NCBI RefSeq assembly: GCF_002873335.1
Contig: NZ_MCUW01000007.1
Coordinates: forward strand, 186,001 to 250,000
DNA length: 64,000 bases
Source: Vibrio sp. 10N.286.49.B1
GTDB lineage: Bacteria > Pseudomonadota > Gammaproteobacteria > Enterobacterales > Vibrionaceae
Reading direction: 5' to 3'
Below, in pieces: positions 46,384 to 55,747 of the stretch. Every line of letters starts with the position of its first letter. Positions within the stretch are counted from its first letter, which is position 1. A model generated the notes under the pieces. The model worked only from the letters and a program-made list of their open reading frames with translations, did not search any database and was not told the DNA's origin. The position numbers and the translations under genes are program-made.

Positions 46384-46690
46384 GTTCAGTTCCCTTGTGG
46401 TGTCAGATGATGGGGATACCATTGACGAATCGATAGGCTAGGCCTGTCCTGCTATAAGTGCCTAGAAATTGTTCGCTTGTAAACTCAACCGCATCATGCT
46501 TTGCTGAATTTACAAACAATAAGAAACATTTTATCGTTTGCGTGATGGAAAAAAAACCGCTTCTATCACAGCATTGAGTGGTAAATCACAACTTAATGAT
46601 AAAACTCTAACTATTGGCTATCCTTTATATAACAAGCTATTGAGTGATTTAGGTTGCAATCGATTACATTGTTTTGAAGAGAGAAACTGC
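46384..46690. promoter_or_regulatory. Divergent control region with two PurR/LacI-type boxes
   Basis: The 307-bp gap holds a box at 46654-46669 (TTGCAATCGATTACAT), matching ten of eleven fixed positions of the E. coli PurR consensus. A second, weaker one lies at 46528-46543 (nine of eleven, minus strand, toward the BMP gene). These suggest purine control of the divergent units. No gene was found. Confidence 0.45.
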
Positions 46691-46813
46691 ATGCTAAAAA
46701 TGTGGCGAAATTGGTTAAAAAAGTACGATAACTGGTGTCATTCGATGGGTCTAACGCCAGAAAATAAACGCAGCTGTGTACCCTACAAAAAAGATCCCGT
46801 TAATGATGATTGA
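46691..46813 (+). CDS. Small DUF5363-like protein
   Basis: A 40-residue protein, MLKMWRNWLKKYDNWCHSMG followed by LTPENKRSCVPYKKDPVNDD. It resembles the short DUF5363-type proteins (W-L-x-K-Y-D-x-W-C, LTPENKRxCVP) I recall from Vibrio and relatives; function unknown. The ATG at 46691 begins at the conserved part; an in-frame start at 46538 would add 51 residues of unrelated sequence containing the PurR-like box. It overlaps the following TatD gene by 11 bp. Confidence 0.65.
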   Translation: MLKMWRNWLKKYDNWCHSMGLTPENKRSCVPYKKDPVNDD

Positions 46814-47603
46814 CACTCATTGTCACCTAGATCTTGTTGCCAAACATACCGATCTTCCAGCGGTGATCAGTGAAGCAAGGCTAGCCGGTGTCAAAGCGAT
46901 GATCGTACCGGGTATCGATGAAAATAATTGGTCGACGGTCACCCACCTCGCGCAACAATATGATGATGTTTATTATGCGCTAGGCTACCACCCCGCGTTC
47001 CTTGATACGCTGGCCGAACATTCAATTGCAAAATTAGACGCACAAGTGACCGCAGCGCTCGAAGGCTCTAATAAGTGTGTGGCGATAGGGGAGTGTGGCT
47101 TAGATTTTTATACTATTGTGGGTATGGAAAGCGTTGAGGCATTAAAATCGCAACAAAAGCAACTATTGAAAGAGCATATCTTCATTGCTAACGCCCATCA
47201 GCTGCCGGTGATTTTGCATTGTAGAAAAGCACATCAAGATATGGTGGCATTGCTTCGACAGTGTCCGCCTAAACATGGTGGGGTAATACACGGCTTTAGT
47301 GGAAGTTATCAGCAAGCGATGGATTACGTCAATTTAGGCATCTCTATTGGCGTCGGTGGTGTGATTTCTTATGAGCGCGCAAAAAAAACCAGAGAGACGA
47401 TTTCTAGATTGCCAATAGAGTGTTTATTAATCGAAACTGACGCACCAGATATGCCATTAAGTGGTTATCAAGGGCGTATCAATAAACCTAAAATGATAAA
47501 GTTGACCCTATCGACTCTGATCATGCTTAGAAGTGAAAGTGCGCAAACGGTTACGTCACAAGTCCTAATTAATAGCAAATCACTGTTTTCAATTTGTGAT
47601 TAA
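46803..47603 (+). CDS. yjjV: TatD-family metal-dependent hydrolase (YjjV-like)
   Basis: A 266-residue TIM-barrel hydrolase with TatD metal ligands: DTHCHLD at the N-terminus, GECGLDFY, ILHCRKAH, HGFSG and ETDAPDMP. TatD proteins are 3'-5' DNases/phosphoesterases; YjjV is an E. coli paralogue encoded near the deo operon, as here. Two adjacent ATGs (46803 and 46806) could start it. It overlaps the small DUF5363-like gene and may release nucleotides for the neighbouring nucleoside pathway (inference). Confidence 0.88.
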   Translation: MMIDTHCHLDLVAKHTDLPAVISEARLAGVKAMIVPGIDENNWSTVTHLAQQYDDVYYALGYHPAFLDTLAEHSIAKLDAQVTAALEGSNKCVAIGECGLDFYTIVGMESVEALKSQQKQLLKEHIFIANAHQLPVILHCRKAHQDMVALLRQCPPKHGGVIHGFSGSYQQAMDYVNLGISIGVGGVISYERAKKTRETISRLPIECLLIETDAPDMPLSGYQGRINKPKMIKLTLSTLIMLRSESAQTVTSQVLINSKSLFSICD

Positions 47604-47647
47604 AGTTGCCGTTATTTGTTAATTTAGGTTTTGTTACAGAGTTCATT

Positions 47648-47741
47648 TGTGACGGGCCTCTCATTTTTGAATGTACGCCTTATGTGTTGAGGACGAAAGT
47701 GTGAGGGGGGTACTACTTTCTTTTCTGAGGGTTTGTATAAT
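47648..47741 (+). promoter_or_regulatory. CRP-like site and promoter of the CNT gene
   Basis: TGTGA-N6-TCTCA (47648-47663) is eight of ten against the CRP half-site pair. TATAAT (47736-47741) is a consensus -10 with a poor -35, as in activated promoters. The site centre is about 92 bp before the expected start, a class I spacing. Confidence 0.5.
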
Positions 47742-47807
47742 CGCCCCCGCTTTTGAGCTTCAACTTTTTATTACACGCCAAATAATTATATAAGGAAGTC
47801 ATAAACT

Positions 47808-49073
47808 ATGAGCCTGTTTATGAGCCTGGTTGGAATGGTAGTACTGATCGGAATCGCAGTATTATTATCAGATAACCGCAAAGCTATTAATATCAGAACA
47901 GTGGGTGGCGCATTCGCTATTCAATTTTTACTCGGTGCATTCGTACTTTACGTTCCTTGGGGACAAGAAGTGCTACGCGGATTCTCTGACGCTATTTCTA
48001 ACGTCATCAACTACGGTAATGATGGTTCATCATTCCTATTTGGTGGTCTAGTTTCAGACAAAATGTTTGAAGTGTTTGGTGGCGGTGGTTTTATCTTCGC
48101 ATTCCGCGTACTACCAACACTTATCTTCTTCTCTGCATTGGTTTCTGTATTGTATTACCTAGGTGTAATGCAATGGGTTATCAAGATTCTTGGTGGTGGC
48201 TTACAAAAAGCACTGGGCACATCTCGTGCGGAATCTATGTCAGCAGCGGCTAACATCTTTGTTGGTCAAACAGAAGCTCCTCTTGTTGTTCGTCCTTTCG
48301 TGCCAAAAATGACTCAATCTGAGTTGTTCGCAGTCATGTGTGGTGGCCTTGCTTCTATCGCTGGTGGTGTTCTTGCCGGGTACGCTTCAATGGGTGTGCC
48401 AATCGAATACTTGGTTGCAGCGTCATTTATGGCGGCACCGGGTGGTCTACTATTTGCTAAAATTATGAAACCAGAAACTGACGAGCCAATTGATCAGCTT
48501 CATGGTATGGAAGCAGAAGGCGATGACAAACCTGCTAACGTTATCGATGCAGCAGCAGGCGGCGCATCAGCGGGCCTTCAGCTAGCGCTTAACGTTGGCG
48601 CAATGCTTATTGCTTTCATTGGTCTTATCGCACTTGTGAACGGTATGCTTGGTGGCATCGGTGGTTGGTTCGGTATGCCTGAACTTCGCCTTGAATTGCT
48701 ACTTGGTTGGGTATTCGCTCCTCTTGCATTCCTTATCGGTGTGCCATGGGAAGAAGCGATTGTGGCCGGTGAGTTCATCGGTATGAAAACCGTTGCGAAC
48801 GAATTCGTTGCCTTTGCAAACTTTGCCCCATACCTAACGGATGCTGCACCAGTTGTATTGTCTGATAAGACAAAAGCAATCATCTCATTTGCACTTTGTG
48901 GTTTTGCGAACTTGTCTTCTATCGCAATCCTACTTGGTGGTCTAGGCAGCTTGGCGCCTAAGCGTCGCGGTGATATCGCACGCATGGGTGTTAAAGCCGT
49001 AATCGCTGGTACGCTATCAAACCTGATGGCAGCAACGATTGCAGGCTTCTGTCTTAGCCTTGCAGCAATGTAA
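47808..49073 (+). CDS. nupX: Concentrative nucleoside transporter (CNT family)
   Basis: A 421-residue inner-membrane symporter that is near-identical in its motifs to the structurally solved V. cholerae vc[22 protein letters not shown], the [10 protein letters not shown] nucleoside site, [24 protein letters not shown] and the [11 protein letters not shown] site. It imports nucleosides with Na+ (as in vcCNT) or H+. AAGGAAGTC precedes the ATG. It lies upstream of deoCABD and next to the BMP-type ABC importer, giving two routes for nucleosides. The symbol nupX versus nupC is a naming choice. Confidence 0.93.
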   Translation: MSLFMSLVGMVVLIGIAVLLSDNRKAINIRTVGGAFAIQFLLGAFVLYVPWGQEVLRGFSDAISNVINYGNDGSSFLFGGLVSDKMFEVFGGGGFIFAFRVLPTLIFFSALVSVLYYLGVMQWVIKILGGGLQKALGTSRAESMSAAANIFVGQTEAPLVVRPFVPKMTQSELFAVMCGGLASIAGGVLAGYASMGVPIEYLVAASFMAAPGGLLFAKIMKPETDEPIDQLHGMEAEGDDKPANVIDAAAGGASAGLQLALNVGAMLIAFIGLIALVNGMLGGIGGWFGMPELRLELLLGWVFAPLAFLIGVPWEEAIVAGEFIGMKTVANEFVAFANFAPYLTDAAPVVLSDKTKAIISFALCGFANLSSIAILLGGLGSLAPKRRGDIARMGVKAVIAGTLSNLMAATIAGFCLSLAAM

Positions 49074-49114
49074 TTGCTAGTTAAGGTTATTAGTATATAG
49101 ACGCCACAACACAT

Positions 49115-49149
49115 CGCCCCGTAGCAAGAAATTGCTGCGGGGCTTTTTT
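49115..49149 (+). terminator. CNT gene terminator
   Basis: GCCCCG-AGCAA pairs with TTGCT-CGGGGC (one mismatch) around GAAA, followed by six T residues. Confidence 0.85.
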
Positions 49150-49225
49150 GGTTTTAGGAGCAAGGAAACGCAGAATATTCATCCACGCATGCGATGAAAA
49201 AAAATGAGAATGGACTTTTTTGAGA

Positions 49226-49241
49226 TACAAACCGTTTGCGT
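49226..49241 (+). promoter_or_regulatory. PurR/CytR-like operator upstream of deoC
   Basis: TACAAACCGTTTGCGT contains the symmetric CAAAC-C-GTTTG. Read on the minus strand it matches nine of eleven fixed positions of the PurR consensus. A TATAAT -10 (49275-49280) follows, with a poor -35. Confidence 0.45.
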
Positions 49242-49280
49242 ATTATTCACTGCTACCGTTTTGTGGAAGAGTTCTATAAT

Positions 49281-49498
49281 GTAAAGGCTACTCAGTGATG
49301 AAAGGTCTTTGACCGTGACTCACTTAGCCCAGAACCCGTTCCTCTAAACGAAAGTAGTGGATGGATTGCAATCGGGTACTGTGCGGCGACAAGGAAAGCG
49401 ATTGGCGCAAAGCGCCGAGTCTTCAAGGAACCAAGTCCGTTCATTTATTGCTGACAAGATGTCAGATAATTAATTGAATATATTGACCGGAGATAGAA
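49281..49498 (+). promoter_or_regulatory. Long structured deoC leader
   Basis: If transcription starts about 49287, the deoC leader is some 210 nt. Hairpins: GGTC/GACC (near 49305-49315), GGCGC-AAA-GCGCC (near 49404-49416) and CTGAC/GTCAG (near 49450-49465). Three AAGGA repeats flank the middle hairpin. No known riboswitch consensus was recognised. No gene was found in it. Confidence 0.45.
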
Positions 49499-50275
49499 AT
49501 GAGCGATTTAAAAGCAGCAGCTTTACGTGCACTTAAACTGATGGACCTAACGACACTTAACGACGATGACACCGATGCAAAAGTGATCTCGTTGTGTCAT
49601 GACGCAAAAACGTCAGTAGGTAATACTGCCGCAGTTTGTATTTATCCACGTTTCGTACCGATTGCGAAGAAAACGCTTCGTGAACAAGGTACGCCGGATG
49701 TTCGTATTGCTACTGTGACTAACTTCCCACACGGTAATGATGACATTGATATTGCGGTTGCTGAAACGAAAGCAGCGGTTGCATACGGTGCGGATGAAGT
49801 CGACGTCGTCTTCCCATACCGCGCTCTGATGGCTGGCAATGAAGACGTTGGCTTTGAGCTTGTTAAGCAATGTAAAGCAGCATGTGGTGATATCCTTCTT
49901 AAAGTCATCATTGAAACGGGTGAGCTAAAAGAAGAAGCATTGATCAAGAAAGCTTCTGAAATCTGCATTAACGCTGGTGCCGATTTTATCAAAACCTCTA
50001 CCGGTAAAGTGCCTGTTAACGCAACACCAGAATATGCTCGTATGATGCTTGAAGTCATTCGTGATATGGGTGTGGCGAAAACAGTCGGTTTCAAACCTGC
50101 TGGCGGCGTACGCACTGCTGAAGATGCAGCGGCCTACCTAGCGATGGCTGACGATATTCTAGGCGCAGATTGGGCTGATAACATGCACTACCGCTTTGGT
50201 GCATCAAGCCTACTAACCAACCTTCTGAATACATTAGAAGTAACGGACGAAACTGCAGATCCATCTGCATACTAA
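49499..50275 (+). CDS. deoC: Deoxyribose-phosphate aldolase
   Basis: DeoC splits 2-deoxyribose-5-phosphate into acetaldehyde and glyceraldehyde-3-phosphate. The 258-residue class I aldolase has [26 protein letters not shown] (containing the catalytic-region Lys) and the Schiff-base segment [22 protein letters not shown] lies seven to eight bases before the ATG. First gene of the deoCABD operon; a 9-bp hairpin separates it from deoA. Confidence 0.97.
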   Translation: MSDLKAAALRALKLMDLTTLNDDDTDAKVISLCHDAKTSVGNTAAVCIYPRFVPIAKKTLREQGTPDVRIATVTNFPHGNDDIDIAVAETKAAVAYGADEVDVVFPYRALMAGNEDVGFELVKQCKAACGDILLKVIIETGELKEEALIKKASEICINAGADFIKTSTGKVPVNATPEYARMMLEVIRDMGVAKTVGFKPAGGVRTAEDAAAYLAMADDILGADWADNMHYRFGASSLLTNLLNTLEVTDETADPSAY

Positions 50276-50288
50276 TCTAACGCTTTTA

Positions 50289-50315
50289 GGTGGTGACGAC
50301 TCTCTTGTCACCACC
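50289..50315 (+). other. Intra-operon hairpin between deoC and deoA
   Basis: GGTGGTGAC and GTCACCACC form a perfect 9-bp stem with a 9-base loop. There is no T run, so processing or mRNA stability is more likely than termination. Confidence 0.6.
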
Positions 50316-50361
50316 ATTCCCTCTATACCCTATAACCCAAGCTTAGACTGGGGAGGCACTA

Positions 50362-51696
50362 ATGTATTTACCGCAAGAAATTATTCGTAAAAAACGCGAT
50401 GGCCAAGTGCTTAGCGCAGACGAAATTAACTTTTTTATCCAAGGTGTCGCCAACGACACGGTCTCTGAAGGTCAAATTGCTGCATTTGCCATGACCATCT
50501 TTTTTAATGAAATGACTATGCCAGAACGTATTGCACTGACGTGTGCAATGCGTGACTCTGGCATGGTTATCGATTGGGGCCATATGAATTTTGGTGGCCC
50601 AATTGTGGATAAGCACTCTACTGGCGGTGTCGGTGATGTGACGTCATTAATGTTGGGTCCAATGATTGCAGCCTGCGGCGGCTTCGTTCCGATGATCTCG
50701 GGCCGTGGTTTGGGACATACCGGTGGCACACTCGATAAACTGGAATCCATTCCTGGCTACGACATCACGCCGACAAACGAGGTGTTTGGTGACGTGACCA
50801 AAGAAGCGGGTGTTGCGATTATTGGTCAAACGGGTGATTTAGCGCCGGCTGATAAGCGTGTGTACGCCACTCGTGATATCACCGCAACGGTCGATAATAT
50901 CTCTTTGATTACGGCTTCGATTTTATCTAAGAAATTGGCCGCTGGTCTTGAGTCTTTGGTCATGGATGTCAAAGTCGGCTCTGGGGCGTTCATGCCCACC
51001 TATGAGGCTTCAGAAGAATTAGCAAACTCAATTGTAGCAGTGGCCAATGGTGCCGGTACGAAAACAACCGCTATTCTTACCGATATGAATCAAGTATTGG
51101 CATCGTCTGCGGGCAATGCAGTCGAAGTGCGCGAGGCGGTCCAGTTCTTAACTGGGGAATACCGTAACCCACGATTGTATGAAGTGACGATGGCGCTTTG
51201 TAGCGAAATGTTGGTGTTGGCTAAGCTGGCTGATGATAATCAACACGCTGACGCGATGTTAAACGAGGTCTTGAGCAACGGCAAAGCGGCTCAATGTTTT
51301 GGCATGATGGTCGCTGGACTGGGTGGCCCTGCAGATTTCGTAGAAAACTACGATAATTACTTAGACAAAGCAGAACTGATCAAACCGGTTTATGCCGATA
51401 ATGAAGGGACGGTATCGGCTATGGATACTCGTGCTATTGGTATGGCGGTTGTGGGAATGGGTGGAGGTCGTCGTGTGGCAACGGATACCATCGACTACGC
51501 GGTCGGTTTTGATCAATTTATTAGACTTGGTGAGCAAGCTGGCGCAGACAAACCACTAGCGGTTATTCATGCCCGCAGTGAAGCGCAATGGCAAGAAGCG
51601 GCAAATGCACTGAAAGCGGCAATAACAGTGAGCGATAAACCTTATTCAGCAACCCCATGTGTGTACCGCCATATTCGTGCGGAAGACCTAGCATAG
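50362..51696 (+). CDS. deoA: Thymidine phosphorylase
   Basis: DeoA converts thymidine and phosphate to thymine and deoxyribose-1-phosphate. The 444-residue protein has [10 protein letters not shown] (phosphate site), [20 protein letters not shown] (the family signature) and [21 protein letters not shown] precedes the ATG. It follows deoC and precedes deoB by 15 bp. Confidence 0.97.
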   Translation: MYLPQEIIRKKRDGQVLSADEINFFIQGVANDTVSEGQIAAFAMTIFFNEMTMPERIALTCAMRDSGMVIDWGHMNFGGPIVDKHSTGGVGDVTSLMLGPMIAACGGFVPMISGRGLGHTGGTLDKLESIPGYDITPTNEVFGDVTKEAGVAIIGQTGDLAPADKRVYATRDITATVDNISLITASILSKKLAAGLESLVMDVKVGSGAFMPTYEASEELANSIVAVANGAGTKTTAILTDMNQVLASSAGNAVEVREAVQFLTGEYRNPRLYEVTMALCSEMLVLAKLADDNQHADAMLNEVLSNGKAAQCFGMMVAGLGGPADFVENYDNYLDKAELIKPVYADNEGTVSAMDTRAIGMAVVGMGGGRRVATDTIDYAVGFDQFIRLGEQAGADKPLAVIHARSEAQWQEAANALKAAITVSDKPYSATPCVYRHIRAEDLA

Positions 51697-51711
51697 GGTG
51701 GGAGAGAGATT

Positions 51712-52932
51712 ATGAAACGAGCATTTATTTTAGTATTAGATTCATTTGGTATTGGCGCCGCAGGTGACGCGGAAAAATTTGGTGATGTCGGCTCTGATAC
51801 TATGGGTCATATCGCTGAGCATTGTGCTTCAGGACTAGCAGACAATGAGCACCGTCAAGGCCCCTTAACGATTCCAAACCTATCTAAGCTTGGCTTCGCC
51901 ATGGCGCATAAAGAATCAACCGGTCGCCTTGCTGCTGGTTTAAGTGATGAGGTTGAAATCATCGGTGCTTATGGGCATGCGGCGGAGCTATCGTCGGGCA
52001 AAGATACGCCCTCTGGACATTGGGAAATTGCTGGTGTACCGGTATTGTTTGACTGGGGTTATTTTTCAGATAAAGACAACGCATTCCCTAAAGTATTGAC
52101 TGATCGTATTCTTGAGCGTGCCGGTCTTTCTGGTTTCTTGGGTAACTGCCATGCATCGGGCACACAAGTACTGGATGACCTAGGTGAAGAGCACATGAAA
52201 ACCGGTTTACCGATTTTCTATACCTCTGCTGATTCTGTTTTCCAAATTGCGTGTCATGAAGAGACATTCGGTCTAGACCGTTTGCTTGAGCTTTGCCAGA
52301 TCGCCAGAGAAGAGTTAGCGGACTACAATATTGGTCGCGTCATCGCTCGTCCTTTTATTGGTGCAGGCAAAGGTCAATTTGAGCGTACTGGCAATCGCCG
52401 AGACTTGTCAGTAGAGCCACCGGCGGCGACGATATTGCAAAAGCTTGTGGAAGAAAAACAAGGGCAAGTGCATTCGATTGGCAAGATCTCTGATATCTAC
52501 GCTGGTTGTGGTATCACGCAAAAAACCAAAGCCACAGGGATCCCTGCATTGTTCGACGCAACAAAAGAAGCCATTAAAGTGGCGGGTGATAACACGATTG
52601 TTTTCACTAACTTTGTTGATTTTGATTCGGCGTATGGCCACCGACGCGATGTGGCCGGTTATGCGGCGGCATTAGAGTACTTTGATAGCCGAATCAATGA
52701 AGTGATCGCCTTGATGGAAGATGATGATGTCATGATCTTAACCGCCGATCACGGCTGTGACCCTACGTGGCCGGGATCTGATCATACGCGTGAGCATATC
52801 CCTGTTATCGTTTACGGGAAAAAGGTACCGGCAGGCTCATTGGGCTTGCGTGATACGTTTGCTGATATTGGACAAAGCTTAGCAACGTACTTTGGTACGT
52901 CTGATATGGATTATGGTAAAAGCTTTCTTTAA
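51712..52932 (+). CDS. deoB: Phosphopentomutase
   Basis: DeoB interconverts (deoxy)ribose-1- and -5-phosphate. The 406-residue alkaline-phosphatase-superfamily enzyme has metal ligands visible in [21 protein letters not shown] (N-terminal), KDTPSGHWE (catalytic Thr) and [28 protein letters not shown] precedes the ATG. It lies between deoA and deoD. Confidence 0.97.
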   Translation: MKRAFILVLDSFGIGAAGDAEKFGDVGSDTMGHIAEHCASGLADNEHRQGPLTIPNLSKLGFAMAHKESTGRLAAGLSDEVEIIGAYGHAAELSSGKDTPSGHWEIAGVPVLFDWGYFSDKDNAFPKVLTDRILERAGLSGFLGNCHASGTQVLDDLGEEHMKTGLPIFYTSADSVFQIACHEETFGLDRLLELCQIAREELADYNIGRVIARPFIGAGKGQFERTGNRRDLSVEPPAATILQKLVEEKQGQVHSIGKISDIYAGCGITQKTKATGIPALFDATKEAIKVAGDNTIVFTNFVDFDSAYGHRRDVAGYAAALEYFDSRINEVIALMEDDDVMILTADHGCDPTWPGSDHTREHIPVIVYGKKVPAGSLGLRDTFADIGQSLATYFGTSDMDYGKSFL

Positions 52933-52959
52933 TACGGATTCACTTGTTAACAAACGATA

Positions 52960-53044
52960 GGTGCGCTGTATTGTCACAATACGTGGAGACATCGCACCCG
53001 TTATAGATCGAGCAAACAAGCCCAGATGGTCGTCTGAGCTTGTT
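52960..53044 (+). other. Two hairpins between deoB and deoD
   Basis: GGTGCG (52960-52965) pairs with CGCACC (52993-52998) around an inner GTATTGT/ACAATAC hairpin. A second hairpin pairs AACAAGC and CAGA with TCTG and GCTTGTT (53015-53044). No strong T run follows, so deoD may be partly uncoupled from deoCAB by processing or attenuation. Confidence 0.55.
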
Positions 53045-53112
53045 GTTGATTAAGAGCCATTGAGAGGTTTTTAATCGAACTTACTTTCCCACTTATAGAT
53101 AAGGATGAACGA

Positions 53113-53832
53113 ATGGCTACTCCTCATATTAATGCTGAAATGGGCGATTTTGCAGATGTTGTATTGATGCCTGGTGACCCGATTCGCGCCAAGTATATTG
53201 CTGATACCTTTCTTGATGACGTGGTTCAGGTTTGTGACGTTCGTTGTATGTATGGTTACACCGGAACGTACAAAGGGCGTCGAATTTCTGTGATGGGTCA
53301 TGGTATGGGTATCCCATCGTGTTCTATCTACGTGACGGAATTAATCAAAGATTTTGGTGTGAAGAAGATCATTCGTGTTGGCAGCTGTGGCGCGGTAAAT
53401 GAGAGCATTAAAGTTCGTGATGTTGTCATTGGTATGGGAGCGTGTACCGATTCTAAAGTGAATCGAATTCGCTTTAAAGGTCATGACTTTGCGGCGATTG
53501 CAGACTATGGCATGGTTAGAAATGCAGAGTTGGCAGCAAAAGCACGTGGTATTGATGTTAAAGTTGGGAATCTTTTCTCCGCTGAACTTTTTTACACACC
53601 GGACCCTGAAATGTTCGATGTAATGGACAAATACGGTATCGTCGGTGTTGAAATGGAAGCCGCCGGGATCTACGGTGTTGCCGCTGAATATGGCGCGAAA
53701 GCACTCGCGATTTGCACGGTGTCGGACCACATTAAGACGGGTGAACAAACGACTTCTGATGAGCGTGCCACTACGTTTAACGAGATGATGGAAATTGCGT
53801 TGGATTCAGTACTGCTGGGCGACGAAGAGTAA
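53113..53832 (+). CDS. deoD: Purine nucleoside phosphorylase (hexameric)
   Basis: DeoD phosphorolyses purine (deoxy)nucleosides to base and sugar-1-phosphate. The 239-residue protein has [16 protein letters not shown] (phosphate site), [30 protein letters not shown] (nucleoside site) and CTVSDHI with the catalytic Asp. AAGGATGAACGA precedes the ATG. The 180-bp gap after deoB contains two hairpins. Confidence 0.97.
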   Translation: MATPHINAEMGDFADVVLMPGDPIRAKYIADTFLDDVVQVCDVRCMYGYTGTYKGRRISVMGHGMGIPSCSIYVTELIKDFGVKKIIRVGSCGAVNESIKVRDVVIGMGACTDSKVNRIRFKGHDFAAIADYGMVRNAELAAKARGIDVKVGNLFSAELFYTPDPEMFDVMDKYGIVGVEMEAAGIYGVAAEYGAKALAICTVSDHIKTGEQTTSDERATTFNEMMEIALDSVLLGDEE

Positions 53833-53898
53833 ATCTGTAGAGCGCTTTTGGCGGTTTAAAAGGTGCTTCAGTTTTATCAGGACGGTATATGAAACAAC

Positions 53899-53926
53899 AA
53901 GCCTCGCATTTGCGAGGCTTTTTTTA
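53899..53926 (+). terminator. deo operon terminator
   Basis: AAGCCTCGCA and TGCGAGGCTT form a 10-bp stem with a 2-base loop followed by seven T residues. Confidence 0.9.
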
Positions 53927-53938
53927 TGACGCTTATAC

Positions 53939-54541
53939 TTACGGCTGCTTAAGTAACAGGTTTTCACCTTTCGTTTTCGATGGGCGACGAAGAATGACAA
54001 GCAACAAAATGCCGGAGATGAAACTCATGACGATCATCATGTACATGTAGCGATCACTTTTTCGATAGTGATGATCAGAAATCGCGGTCACTTTACCGGT
54101 CTCAAACGTAATACGCACAAAGCCAATAATGCTGTTGTCGTTGATGATGGGTTCAATGAGTTGCTGGCGGCCAATGCTGGCCGTCGAGAGCGGCGTATCT
54201 AGGCCTAATACCTCTCTGGCCGACATGGCATCAGTACTGGCGGCAACCTTAACACCTTCGGCGTTATATACGGTGGCATCGAGCACCAATCGCTCTGTGG
54301 CTAATTGGTTCGTCAATGCACCTAATCGCTCTTGGTCTTGATCGATGAGCATTTGTCTTGCTGATAATGATGCTTGAGATATAAGGATCTTACTCAATAC
54401 CTCGAGCTGATTGTGTTGAATCTTTTCATTGCCCTTGCTGATAACAAAGCTATTCGTGGCAATAAAAAACACCATCGCACCAATTAAGCCTAAGGCGACA
54501 ATACGTAAAAAGTTGCGAAACGAAAACAGTGAACCATCCAT
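53939..54541 (-). CDS. ytjB: AhpA/YtjB family membrane protein
   Basis: A 200-residue inner-membrane protein with an N-terminal membrane segment (about 12-32), a periplasmic domain of about 130 residues and a C-terminal membrane segment (about 167-184) followed by a basic tail. It matches the SMP/YtjB (AhpA) family. It is divergent from serB, exactly as in E. coli. The biochemical role is not settled. ATG at 54541. Confidence 0.85.
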   Translation of the reverse strand: MDGSLFSFRNFLRIVALGLIGAMVFFIATNSFVISKGNEKIQHNQLEVLSKILISQASLSARQMLIDQDQERLGALTNQLATERLVLDATVYNAEGVKVAASTDAMSAREVLGLDTPLSTASIGRQQLIEPIINDNSIIGFVRITFETGKVTAISDHHYRKSDRYMYMMIVMSFISGILLLVILRRPSKTKGENLLLKQP

Positions 54542-54647
54542 AATCTAACAAAAGTACTAAGAAATTACTGATTGGTTCATATTGAGACTTGCACAAGTAA
54601 ATTGCAATAGGTTACCGTCTTAGTAACTTTCTTATAAAGGATAAGAC

Positions 54648-55616
54648 ATGGACGCTGTAAAGCCTTTAACGATTTCTAAGCGCATTCCCTTAAAGACGCG
54701 CTTTCCTGAGACGTTACTTTCTCATCAACTCGAAAAGAGCAAATCTTCTTGGATTGTATATGCCCCTTACCTCTCGGTAGACATGTTTAATGACATGGAT
54801 TCTTATGTGGGGAGCCCAAGTCGTCTGTTAGATGCATGGCAGGTTGGAGAATATGAAGTTGCTTTGATGGCTGGTCGATTAACCCCAAGACATGAAGCGA
54901 TATTGTCTGAACTGCAGGTGGATTTTGCAACATTGTGTGATGTGCCGGATCTTAATAAACCGGGTGTGATTGTGTTGGATATGGACTCAACTGCAATCCA
55001 AATTGAGTGCATTGATGAGATAGCAACACTCGCAGGTGTGGGGGTACAGGTCGCAGCTGTCACCGAGCGAGCGATGCAAGGTGAGCTGGATTTCGAACAA
55101 AGTTTGCGACAACGCGTAGGCGCACTGAAAGGGGCTGATGAATCGATTTTAAGTGCCGTTCGTGCAGACCTTCCAATGATGCCAGAACTACGCGAAATGA
55201 TTAAAACTTTCCAGCTTCGCGGCTGGAAAACGGCGATTGCTTCGGGTGGCTTTACGTATTTTTCTGATTTTTTAAAACAAGAATTGTCACTTGATTATGC
55301 ACAATCGAATACGCTGGAGATTATTGACGGTAAACTTACCGGTGAAGTAATCGGTGATATTGTCGATGCAGAAATGAAAGCTGACATCCTGCAATCGCTT
55401 GCTGAAGAGTATGATATTGAGCCTCACAATACGATAGCCGTGGGCGATGGTGCCAACGACCTAGTGATGATGCATGCGGCCGGGTTAGGTATTGCTTATC
55501 ACGCCAAACCAAAGGTTGAAGAGGCAGCGCAGGTTGCGATTCGCTTTGCAGGTTTAGGTGGGGTTGTCTGTATCCTATCGGGTCTACTCGCGAAGCAAAA
55601 ACGAGTCAGTTGGTAA
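54648..55616 (+). CDS. serB: Phosphoserine phosphatase
   Basis: SerB carries out the last step of serine synthesis, dephosphorylating phosphoserine. The 322-residue protein has the HAD motif I DMDSTAIQIECIDEIA (nucleophile Asp), the FEQSLRQRVGALKG cap segment, motif II ASGGFTYFSDFL and motif IV VGDGANDLVMMHAAG, preceded by about 100 N-terminal residues as in E. coli SerB. AAAGGATAAGAC precedes the ATG. Confidence 0.96.
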   Translation: MDAVKPLTISKRIPLKTRFPETLLSHQLEKSKSSWIVYAPYLSVDMFNDMDSYVGSPSRLLDAWQVGEYEVALMAGRLTPRHEAILSELQVDFATLCDVPDLNKPGVIVLDMDSTAIQIECIDEIATLAGVGVQVAAVTERAMQGELDFEQSLRQRVGALKGADESILSAVRADLPMMPELREMIKTFQLRGWKTAIASGGFTYFSDFLKQELSLDYAQSNTLEIIDGKLTGEVIGDIVDAEMKADILQSLAEEYDIEPHNTIAVGDGANDLVMMHAAGLGIAYHAKPKVEEAAQVAIRFAGLGGVVCILSGLLAKQKRVSW

Positions 55617-55633
55617 TAGGCTCGCCATGGACA

Positions 55634-55715
55634 GAGTGGTTCGGTTAATTCGGCCACTCAAAAATGGGTATTATTCATGACAATGAAGGCGCACGCTGCG
55701 CTTTAATTGTCATGA
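55634..55715. other. Hairpins between serB and the plzC-like gene
   Basis: GAGTGG/CCACTC (55634-55659) is followed by TCATGACAAT/ATTGTCATGA (55675-55715), whose interior also pairs (GCGCA/TGCGC). Neither has a clear T run. They separate two convergent genes and probably end both transcripts. Confidence 0.55.
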
Positions 55716-55747
55716 CGAGTATTCAATGTCCCTAACGTGCGGCTTAT

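Noticed and set aside
46538..46690. N-terminal extension of the 40-residue DUF5363-like gene
   Set aside because: The extra 51 codons have no Shine-Dalgarno, match nothing recognisable and cover the PurR-like boxes.
49236..49251. Class II CRP site at deoC
   Set aside because: Only the right half (TCACT) is good; the left half matches one of five positions.
49370..49440. Cyclic-di-GMP (GEMM) riboswitch before deoC
   Set aside because: GGCGCAAAGC resembles a piece of the motif, but the surrounding conserved strands and tetraloop-receptor elements are missing; a simple GGCGC/GCGCC hairpin explains it.
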